Shown here piece after piece: positions 6,853-12,510 of a DNA stretch of 12,510 bases. The notes below the pieces were generated by a model. It was not told the origin of the DNA and did not search any database. It saw only the letters and a list, made by a program, of their open reading frames with translations. Position numbers and translations under genes: made by a program. Position 1 is the first letter of the stretch, and each line of letters opens with the position of its first letter. Origin of the DNA: Flavobacteriia bacterium (GTDB lineage: Bacteria > Bacteroidota > Bacteroidia > Flavobacteriales > Flavobacteriaceae); assembly GCA_018500075.1 (NCBI GenBank), contig JAHBAN010000242.1, positions 1 through 12,510 of the forward strand, written 5' to 3'.

Positions 6853-8847
6853 TCACATCAGATCGCGCGCAATGGTCTCCTCGACATCGCGCGCATAGAT
6901 CAGAACGTTGTTCTCATAGGCCTCAAGCCGCCCGCTCACATAAAAGTTGTCGCGGTCACTTTTCATCTCTGCATAGGTCTCGGTGCGCAATATTATGTCG
7001 TCGCGCTCGGTTTCCTCGCTCCAGTGGGTGCGCCCGCGCGCCGAAAGCGGATCATCAGGATGAATCACCCATGTCTCCCGGCTCACCCCGCCGCTGACAA
7101 GCCCGTGCCCCCTGTCGCGCCGCTTGCCAAAATCGTCATTGATGATCAGCGTGATCAGCCCGGTTTCATGGTCGATTTCCTGACGCTTCTCGTTGCGCGG
7201 CGCGCGCAATTCCTCTGTTTGCCAGCCCGCAGCGCCCGTCGCCTCCTCAAAGCTCCATTCCTCGGCCTGCGCCAATGCCCGCTCCGGCAGGCCCAAGCTG
7301 CCGCCCAGAACCGTCAGGCGCCCGGCCTCAGGCGAGGGCCAGATCAAGGGCCAGTAAGCGGTGGAAATCGCAACCGAAATCCGGTGGCCTTCCGGCACCC
7401 GATAGGCGATATGATCCAGCTCGATCGCAATCTCGACCGCCTCTCCGAGCGGCATTTCCTCGGGCGTGGCCGAGCTATTGCGATGGGTCAGATTGAGCAC
7501 CCCGAAGCTCACCCGCGTGCGCGCACCGTCCGGGTGCACATGGTTGAGCCGGACACAGATCTGCCCCTGCGCCGTCTCGCTCGCCACCCTCAGGCGCAGC
7601 TTGGGCCGCCCGACAATATCAACAGAGCGCGCAAGCGCCGCTCCGGTCCAGACCGCAGAGTATAGGTCATCCCCGCGCTGATCGTCTGACAGCTCAGGCC
7701 CACGGCCAATCGCGTAATATTCTCCGCCGCCCAGCCCGCAGTGCTGGGGCGAGGCGATCTGCACATGGGCCTCCCCCGCCGCGCCAAGCTGCCCCGCCGC
7801 GCCGAGGCGATAGTCACAAAACGCCCCCGCCGTGGCCCCATCCGCGATCCAGACGCCCTCGCGCGGCGCATTGAAGCGGCTGGGGCGATAGCCCTCCATC
7901 ACATAGCCGCGAAACGCGGGGTCCGTCTCGACCCCGGTCTCGATCCCCTTGAGCCACTTGTCCCACCAGCGCTTGGCCTCCTGCAAAAAGCCGATCCGCG
8001 GCTCGGGCACGGCAATATGCGGATAAAGATGCACCCAGGGGCCGCTGATCCCCTTGGCGCCCTCGATATTCTCGACCAAAGCCGGCACGGCGTTCTTATA
8101 GCCATCCGCCCAGCCGCCAATCGCCAAGACCTTGGCCTTGATCCGGCTGTAATCCTCACAGACAGAGCCATGTTGCCAGAAGGCGTCGCGCCGCTGGTGC
8201 TTGAGCCAATTGGCAATCAGGAAAGGCTCGTTCTGCAAGCGCTCCATCCAGATCTCGCGCCAGTCCTCGCGCAAGGCCGGGTCCGGCGGGCGGCTTGAAT
8301 AGGCCCACATGGTCGAGGACCACGCGAGATTTTCGTTGAGCAAACAGCCGCCCTTGTAATGGATATCATCGGCAAAGCGGTCCACGGTCGAGCAAATGCT
8401 GATCACCGCCTTCAAAGGCTCTGGCTGCAAAGCGGCGGTCTGCAAGCAGTTGAACCCGCCCCAGCTGATGCCCTGCATCCCCACAGTGCCACTGCACCAG
8501 TCCTGCGCCGCAAGCCAGTCGATCACCTCGCAGGCGTCCTCAAGCTCCTGCTGGGTGTATTCATCCTCCATGTGGCCATAGCTGTCGCCATTGCCGCGCA
8601 TATCCACCCGCACCATGGCATAGCCCCGCGCGGCCATCCACGGATGGCTGATCTCGTCGCGCCCGCAGGTGCCGTCGCGCTTGCGATAGGGCAGATGCTC
8701 AAGAACCGCCGGCACAGGCGCCTCCCCCGCATCCGCAGGCATCCAGACCCGCGCCGAAAGGCGCACCCCGTCGGGCATCACAATCCCCATATCGGGGATC
8801 TCGATGACCTCCCGCAAACCTTGTTCTCTTAAATCTTGCTCGCTCAT
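6853..8847 (-). CDS. CocE/NonD-type alpha/beta hydrolase (S15 X-Pro dipeptidyl-peptidase family)
   Basis: A 664-residue serine hydrolase that would cut an ester or amide bond of an acylated or N-terminally blocked substrate. The catalytic domain opens with MPDGVRLSARVWMP (24-37). The nucleophile is S128 in GISWGG, the acid is most likely D248 in GGWADGY, and the base is probably H273 in GPWVH. HLPYRKRDG (51-59) and DMRGNGDS (82-89) are family blocks. The C-terminal ~270 residues fit the jelly-roll domain of this family (about residues 390-664). No signal peptide is seen, so it is predicted cytoplasmic, fitting a role on imported substrate. The ribosome site before the ATG is poor; with only 42 bp to the luxI-like stop, translational coupling is possible. 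Known members include cocaine esterase, cephalosporin/glutaryl acylases and X-Pro peptidases, so the bond cleaved is open. Confidence 0.9.
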   Translation of the reverse strand: MSEQDLREQGLREVIEIPDMGIVMPDGVRLSARVWMPADAGEAPVPAVLEHLPYRKRDGTCGRDEISHPWMAARGYAMVRVDMRGNGDSYGHMEDEYTQQELEDACEVIDWLAAQDWCSGTVGMQGISWGGFNCLQTAALQPEPLKAVISICSTVDRFADDIHYKGGCLLNENLAWSSTMWAYSSRPPDPALREDWREIWMERLQNEPFLIANWLKHQRRDAFWQHGSVCEDYSRIKAKVLAIGGWADGYKNAVPALVENIEGAKGISGPWVHLYPHIAVPEPRIGFLQEAKRWWDKWLKGIETGVETDPAFRGYVMEGYRPSRFNAPREGVWIADGATAGAFCDYRLGAAGQLGAAGEAHVQIASPQHCGLGGGEYYAIGRGPELSDDQRGDDLYSAVWTGAALARSVDIVGRPKLRLRVASETAQGQICVRLNHVHPDGARTRVSFGVLNLTHRNSSATPEEMPLGEAVEIAIELDHIAYRVPEGHRISVAISTAYWPLIWPSPEAGRLTVLGGSLGLPERALAQAEEWSFEEATGAAGWQTEELRAPRNEKRQEIDHETGLITLIINDDFGKRRDRGHGLVSGGVSRETWVIHPDDPLSARGRTHWSEETERDDIILRTETYAEMKSDRDNFYVSGRLEAYENNVLIYARDVEETIARDLM

Positions 8848-8889
8848 GAGGCCGAGTGTGGCCGTCGTCCCGCCAAAGTCAAGCGCCTC

Positions 8890-9555
8890 CTAGCCCGCAA
8901 GCCGCAATGGCTCGGCCGGCGAAGACGCGCTGTCTGCCCCCCCTGAACTTTCTGAGCTGTCTGAGCTGTCTGGTCTTTCGGCTGCGCCCCATGTCATGCT
9001 GATCGCACAATAGGGCTTGCCCCCGTAGTCCACCGGCGCCCCCACAAGCGCCGCCTCAAAGCCGATGCCGCGCACAATCGTGGCAAAGCTCTTACGGGTA
9101 AAGGCAAGCAGCTCGACCGCGCCCGCCTCCTCCAGAAACTCGGCAATCGTGAGAAAAAGAGCCGTGAGCGCCGCTTTGCCCGAAGCCTCCAGCCGGCTCA
9201 CTTCCCAAATGGTGCTCGCCGATGGCGCCCCGCGGCTGCCAAGAATACCAGAGGGAATCCCCGGCAAAAGCCCCAGTGTCGCATCGCGGATCATATAGCT
9301 GTAATCCATCGCCCCATAAGACACCCGCGCCGATGTCGGCAGCAGCCGCGCATAGCCCTCGACCTGCCCGCCCCGCTCAATCAGGATATAAATGGTTTCG
9401 GCGCGGTCATACTGGTCCTGCTCGATATGCTCACTGTGCGGAATATCCCACCCCAGCCTCTCATAAAAAAGCGCGCGGCGCTGGCGCAAATGCTCATGCA
9501 CAAGCGCGCCATACACGCCGCGGTTTTGGTCACTCACAACAATACGGTTCCACAT
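8890..9555 (-). CDS. luxI: Acyl-homoserine-lactone synthase (LuxI family)
   Basis: A 221-residue enzyme that makes an N-acyl-homoserine lactone from S-adenosylmethionine and an acyl carrier. The conserved LuxI pattern is present: R26 and F30 (RRALF), W36 (RLGW), D47 and D50 (QDQYD), R70 (YARLLPT), E118 and R121 (WEVSRL). The aromatic usually near position 84 may be Y85 or Y87. The start at 9555 is chosen because GGGGGA lies about 8 bp upstream and the LuxI fold begins there; a longer frame to 9675 adds a sequence with no family match. The last ~29 residues form a Ser/Asp-rich tail not usual in LuxI, encoded partly by tandem 9-mers. No LuxR-type receptor is in the window. It lies 42 bp upstream of the hydrolase on the same strand and 226 bp downstream of the MarR gene. 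The family call is by motif; the acyl chain is unknown. Confidence 0.87.
   Translation of the reverse strand: MWNRIVVSDQNRGVYGALVHEHLRQRRALFYERLGWDIPHSEHIEQDQYDRAETIYILIERGGQVEGYARLLPTSARVSYGAMDYSYMIRDATLGLLPGIPSGILGSRGAPSASTIWEVSRLEASGKAALTALFLTIAEFLEEAGAVELLAFTRKSFATIVRGIGFEAALVGAPVDYGGKPYCAISMTWGAAERPDSSDSSESSGGADSASSPAEPLRLAG
8951..8973. repeat. Tandem 9-bp repeat inside the luxI tail
   Basis: TCTGAGCTG occurs twice head to tail (8951-8968), followed by a partial third copy TCTGG. On the coding strand it encodes the alternating Asp/Glu-Ser run of the C-terminal tail. Because 9 bp is a whole number of codons, copy-number slippage would change the tail length without breaking the frame. 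Confidence 0.6.
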
Positions 9556-9619
9556 CACACAGTCCCCCAAGCCCGGCCAGAGCGCAGACAGCCCCGAAAC
9601 GCCAGCCCGTCCAGAAGAC

Positions 9620-9634
9620 ACAACCTTGGGTTGT
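9620..9634. promoter_or_regulatory. Dyad upstream of luxI, candidate operator
   Basis: ACAACC-TTG-GGTTGT is a 6-bp inverted repeat with a 3-bp spacer, centred about 72 bp upstream of the luxI start. On the minus strand it falls between TTGCAA and TCTTCT hexamers 17 bp apart, a possible but poor promoter. Position fits an operator for a LuxR-, MarR- or TetR-type dimer; it does not match the classic lux box. Confidence 0.35.
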
Positions 9635-9729
9635 ATTGCAAGCCGAAAGACCACCCCGCCGCAGGCAAGCGCCACCGTGACGCACCACAGCCAAGGCCAG
9701 CGACTTGGTCAGCCTAAACTCTGGTCGGG

Positions 9730-9766
9730 AAAAATCCGGCCAAGACAGTGCCCAAGACAGAGGCCG
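9730..9766 (-). terminator. Weak candidate terminator after the MarR gene
   Basis: On the minus strand CGGCC and GGCCG (9762-9766 and 9737-9741) can pair across a 20-nt loop and are followed by GATTTTT. The 5-bp stem and long loop make it weak, but it lies 16 bp past the MarR stop at the expected place. The rest of the 226-bp gap to luxI shows no gene. Confidence 0.3.
9741..9764. repeat. Imperfect tandem 12-mer
   Basis: CAAGACAGTGCC is followed directly by CAAGACAGAGGC; 10 of 12 positions agree. It forms the loop of the weak terminator candidate between the MarR gene and luxI. No function is evident. Confidence 0.4.
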
Positions 9767-9781
9767 AAATAAGGAGCTGAA

Positions 9782-10252
9782 TCACTCGGGCGTGGTTTCG
9801 CAAAGCTCGTTGAGCAGATCCAAAAGCGCATCCAGCTTCTCCTGCCCGACCCGCTCGCGCAGCTGCTCGGCAATCACAAGGCTCTCGGGCTGGGCCGCAA
9901 CCAGCATATCCCGCCCCGCCTGGGTGATCCGGACCTGCACACGGCGGCGATCCTCCGGATGCCCCTTGCGCGCAATCAGCCCCTTTTTTTCCAAAAGCTG
10001 CATGATCCGTGTCAGCGACGGGTTGAGCAAACAGGCCGCCTCGGCGATTTCTTTGGGGTCCATCATGCCGCGCTCATCCAGAACGCGCATCACGCGCCAT
10101 TGCTGTTCGGTCACCCCGATCTTGGCCAGCAACTGCCGGTACGGCGCCATAATCGCCTCGCGCCCGCGCAGCATGGCAATCGGCAAAGACCGCCCCGTGC
10201 TGGGAAGAAGGTTTGCCGCTGTGCAGTTCTGGTCTGGATCGGTATCGCTCAT
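9782..10252 (-). CDS. hpaR: MarR-family regulator, HpaR type
   Basis: A 156-residue winged-helix DNA-binding protein expected to act as a dimer, often repressing until a small aromatic ligand binds. The winged helix spans about 47-110: VTEQQWRVMRVLDERG (47-62), recognition region LLNPSLTRIMQLLEKKGLI (75-93), and wing PEDRRRVQVRIT (99-110). The N-terminal RSLPIAMLRGREAIMAPYR (21-39) together with TEQQWRV is characteristic of HpaR, the homoprotocatechuate-operon regulator subgroup. No hpa catabolic genes are in the window, so its target is open; luxI downstream on the same strand is one candidate. The start at 10252 has AAAGGGG shortly upstream; a longer frame to 10483 runs through the intergenic repeat and is rejected. 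The symbol reflects subgroup resemblance, not proven function. Confidence 0.85.
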   Translation of the reverse strand: MSDTDPDQNCTAANLLPSTGRSLPIAMLRGREAIMAPYRQLLAKIGVTEQQWRVMRVLDERGMMDPKEIAEAACLLNPSLTRIMQLLEKKGLIARKGHPEDRRRVQVRITQAGRDMLVAAQPESLVIAEQLRERVGQEKLDALLDLLNELCETTPE

Positions 10253-10340
10253 GCGCCCCTTTATGCGAACTATAGGCTTTTGAGCAAGCAGTTTAGATAT
10301 GACTGCGCCCTGAAGGGTCGCACGGGCTGCGCCAGCGCCT

Positions 10341-10422
10341 TCGAATTTGCTTCGCAAATCCGACCCATGCGAGAGGGCGCTGCCCTCTCGCGCTCTCCCG
10401 GGATATTTCCAGAAAGAAAAAG
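10341..10422 (-). repeat. Dispersed two-hairpin intergenic repeat, copy 2 (inverted)
   Basis: Read on the minus strand this 82-bp unit matches the one at 1641-1725. Hairpin A has a 10-bp perfect stem GCGAGAGGGC with a 3-nt loop (10369-10391), one base pair shorter than copy 1 but still fully paired. Hairpin B is ATTTGC, loop TTC, GCAAAT on the plus strand (10345-10359). On the minus strand the outer mismatch of hairpin B becomes a G-U pair, so any RNA form is better paired in that orientation, as for copy 1 read plus. It occupies the middle of the 250-bp gap between the divergent MarR and parE genes; the remainder of that gap shows no gene and no clear promoter. Confidence 0.85.
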
Positions 10423-10502
10423 AGGAATAGGCCGTGCCCACTTCCCTGCCCACCTCTCCTCTGCCATAATGGCCAAAACCCATAACAAGACGAGCAGCGG
10501 CA

Positions 10503-12464
10503 ATGTCAGACGATCTTCTTTCCGGCGCGGGCGCCAGCCCCGACAGCTACGACGCATCCTCTATTCAGGTGCTCGAAGATATGGAGCACGTCCGCCTGCG
10601 GCCCGGAATGTATATTGGCGGCAAGGACGACCGCGCGCTGCACCATATGGTCGCCGAAATCATCGAAAACTCGATGGATGAAGCGGTGGCGGGCCCCGCC
10701 ACACGGATCGAAGTCGACCTGCACGACCACGGCCATGTTTCCGTGCGCGACAACGGCCGCGGCATCCCGACCGGGCCGCACCCCTCCAACCCGGAGAAAT
10801 CGGCCCTCGAGATTATTTTTTGCACCCTGAACGCGGGCGGCAAATTCTCTGGCGACAGCTATGAGACCTCGGGCGGCCTGCATGGCGTCGGGTCTTCTGT
10901 TGTCAACGCCCTGTCAGATCATCTGCGCGTCGAAGTGGCGCGGGGCAAAGAGCTTTTCGCCATGGAGTTTTCCCGTGGCGTGCCGCAAGGCAAGCTCGCC
11001 AAAGTCGGCGCCGCACCCAACCGCCGCGGCACCTCCGTGACCTTTCACCCTGACGCCGACATCTTCGGCTCTCTCAAGCTCAAGCCCGCCCGGCTCTTTG
11101 CCATGGCGCGCTCCAAGGCCTATCTCTTCTCCGGCGTCGAGATCCGCTGGAAAACCGCCCAAACCGATGGCGACACGCCCCAAGAGGCCACCTTCCACTT
11201 CCCCGGCGGCCTGTCGGACTATCTCAAGGAAGTCATGGGCGGCGCGACGACCTACTCTGACAGCCCCTTCGCCGGCACCGTGTCGTTCGAAAAGTTCGAG
11301 CGCCCCGGAAAAGTCGAATGGGCGATCAACTGGACCCCCTCCCGCGACGGCTTCATCCAGAGCTACTGCAACACCGTGCCCACCCCCGAAGGCGGCACCC
11401 ATGAAGCCGGCTTCTGGGCCGCGATCCTCAAGGGCATCAAGGCCTACGGCGAACTTGTGGGCAATAAAAAGGCCGCCCAAATCACCCGCGAAGACCTCAC
11501 CACAGGGGCCGGCGCGCTCGTGAGCTGCTTCATCCGCGAGCCGGAATTTGTCGGCCAGACCAAAGACCGCCTCGCCACCGTCGAGGCGCAGCGCATGGTC
11601 GAAAACTCGGTGCGCGACCACTTTGACAACTGGCTCGCAGCGGACACGAAATCCGCCGGCGCGATCCTTGATTTCCTCGTGCTGCGCGCCGAGGAGCGCC
11701 TGCGCCGCCGGCAGGAAAAAGAGACTTCGCGCAAAACCGCAACCCAAAAGCTCCGCCTCCCCGGCAAACTCACCGATTGCTCCTCCAAAACCCGCGAGGG
11801 CACCGAACTGTTCATCGTAGAGGGCGACTCGGCGGGCGGCTCGGCCAAAATGGCCCGCAACCGCACCAATCAGGCGCTCCTGCCCCTGCGCGGCAAAATC
11901 CTCAACGTCCTCGGCTCGGCCTCCTCCAAGATCGGCACCAATCAGGAAATCGCCGACCTCACCCAAGCGCTCGGCGTCGGCCTCGGCACCAAATTCAACG
12001 TCGATGATTTGCGCTATGACAAAGTCATCATCATGACAGATGCGGATGTCGACGGCGCCCATATCGCCGCCCTCCTGATGACCTTTTTCTTCACCCAGAT
12101 GCGCCCGATGATCGACCACGGCCACCTCTACCTCGCCTGCCCGCCACTCTACCGCCTCACCCAGGGCGCGCGGCGCCTCTATGTCGCCGATGACGCCGAA
12201 AAAGAGCGGATGTTACACAAGGGCCTCGGCGGCAAAGGCAAGATCGACGTGCAGCGCTTCAAAGGCCTTGGCGAAATGGACGCCAAGGATTTGAAAGAAA
12301 CCACGATGGACCCGAAATCACGCAAATTGATCAGAGTCACGATCGACGAGGACGAACCGGGCCAAACCGGCGACCTCGTGGAACGGCTCATGGGCAAAAA
12401 ACCCGAACTGCGCTTCCAGTATATCTCCGAAAACGCGCGGTTTGTTGAGGAGCTGGATGTGTAA
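10503..12464 (+). CDS. parE: DNA topoisomerase IV subunit B
   Basis: A 653-residue ATPase subunit that with ParC separates daughter chromosomes and relaxes supercoils. The GHKL ATP site shows E55-N56 (IIENSMDEA), DNGRGIP (83-89) and GGLHGVG (124-130). The TOPRIM domain has EGDSAGG (E440, D442) and TDADVDGAH with the metal-binding D513, D515 and D517. QRFKGLGEMD near the C-terminus is a type II topoisomerase block. The sequence EGDSAGGSAKMARNRTNQA and the alphaproteobacterial length favour ParE over GyrB, which usually has a KQGRDR-like continuation and is longer. The ribosome site before the ATG is weak. It is divergent from the MarR gene and not obviously linked to the minus-strand cluster. 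As a core gene it argues for a chromosomal location. Confidence 0.95.
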   Translation: MSDDLLSGAGASPDSYDASSIQVLEDMEHVRLRPGMYIGGKDDRALHHMVAEIIENSMDEAVAGPATRIEVDLHDHGHVSVRDNGRGIPTGPHPSNPEKSALEIIFCTLNAGGKFSGDSYETSGGLHGVGSSVVNALSDHLRVEVARGKELFAMEFSRGVPQGKLAKVGAAPNRRGTSVTFHPDADIFGSLKLKPARLFAMARSKAYLFSGVEIRWKTAQTDGDTPQEATFHFPGGLSDYLKEVMGGATTYSDSPFAGTVSFEKFERPGKVEWAINWTPSRDGFIQSYCNTVPTPEGGTHEAGFWAAILKGIKAYGELVGNKKAAQITREDLTTGAGALVSCFIREPEFVGQTKDRLATVEAQRMVENSVRDHFDNWLAADTKSAGAILDFLVLRAEERLRRRQEKETSRKTATQKLRLPGKLTDCSSKTREGTELFIVEGDSAGGSAKMARNRTNQALLPLRGKILNVLGSASSKIGTNQEIADLTQALGVGLGTKFNVDDLRYDKVIIMTDADVDGAHIAALLMTFFFTQMRPMIDHGHLYLACPPLYRLTQGARRLYVADDAEKERMLHKGLGGKGKIDVQRFKGLGEMDAKDLKETTMDPKSRKLIRVTIDEDEPGQTGDLVERLMGKKPELRFQYISENARFVEELDV

Positions 12465-12486
12465 AGCGCGCCACGCCCCACTCTAG

Positions 12487-12507
12487 GGTGCGCATTCACA
12501 GCGCACC
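12487..12507 (+). terminator. Candidate terminator stem after parE
   Basis: GGTGCGC pairs perfectly with GCGCACC across a 7-nt loop, starting 23 bp after the parE stop. Whether a T-run follows cannot be seen because the window ends 3 bases later. Confidence 0.5.
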
Positions 12508-12510
12508 ACG

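Noticed and set aside
8848..8889. TTGACT as a -35 box for a hydrolase promoter
   Set aside because: The hexamer 17 bp downstream (ACACTC) is a poor -10, and transcription would begin at or inside the start codon.
9556..9675. 40-residue N-terminal extension of the luxI frame
   Set aside because: It has no LuxI similarity, and the start at 9555 has a better ribosome site and normal family N-terminus.
10268..10293. Imperfect dyad AACT/GCTT...AAGC/AGTT upstream of the MarR gene
   Set aside because: The arms are unequally spaced, so it is not a proper inverted repeat; too weak to call an operator.
10253..10483. N-terminal extension of the MarR frame
   Set aside because: It translates through the dispersed hairpin repeat; the start at 10252 gives the normal HpaR length.
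10914..12125. 403-residue minus-strand open frame
   Set aside because: It is antisense to parE, whose motifs are complete and in order; the antisense frame shows no domain.

Overview
The window looks like chromosomal DNA of a Rhodobacterales (Roseobacter-group) alphaproteobacterium. The grounds are the GC-rich coding sequence, an alphaproteobacterial-type ParE, a BapA-prefix surface protein, a LuxI-type synthase, a twin-arginine family 5 binding protein, and a kind of dispersed intergenic repeat I associate with this group. The taxon is inferred from sequence style; no marker fixes it. I see no rRNA, tRNA, CRISPR array, insertion sequence or integrase.

Layout, left to right. (1) 1-522, minus strand: the N-terminal 174 residues of a large adhesin-like protein with a BapA prefix-like domain; the rest lies off the left edge. 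(2) 523-755: a regulatory-looking gap holding a 16-bp perfect palindrome and four 11-bp-phased hexamers. (3) 756-8847, minus strand: a collinear cluster read right to left: a CocE/S15-type alpha/beta hydrolase, a Tat-exported family 5 substrate-binding protein, two DppB/DppC-type permeases, a fused two-domain ATPase, and a cytoplasmic nucleotide pyrophosphatase/phosphodiesterase. Both permease/permease and permease/ATPase junctions are ATGA overlaps. (4) 8890-9555, minus strand: an acyl-homoserine-lactone synthase (LuxI family) ending only 42 bp before the hydrolase start. (5) 9782-10252, minus strand: a MarR-family regulator of the HpaR type. (6) 10503-12464, plus strand: parE (topoisomerase IV subunit B), followed by a candidate terminator stem at the right edge.

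The transporter, hydrolase and phosphodiesterase form a plausible uptake-and-breakdown unit: the binding protein captures a peptide-like solute outside the inner membrane, the permease/ATPase complex imports it, and two hydrolases without signal peptides cleave amide/ester or phosphodiester bonds inside. The unusual point is that an AHL synthase, without a LuxR-type receptor anywhere in the window, sits directly upstream in the same orientation, and a biofilm-type adhesin gene follows at the far end. Whether signalling, solute uptake and adhesion are really linked is inference.

A second notable item is an ~85-bp two-hairpin repeat present in two gaps (1641-1725 and, inverted, 10341-10422). 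Its main stem differs in length between copies through a balanced loss of one G and one C, so base pairing is kept.
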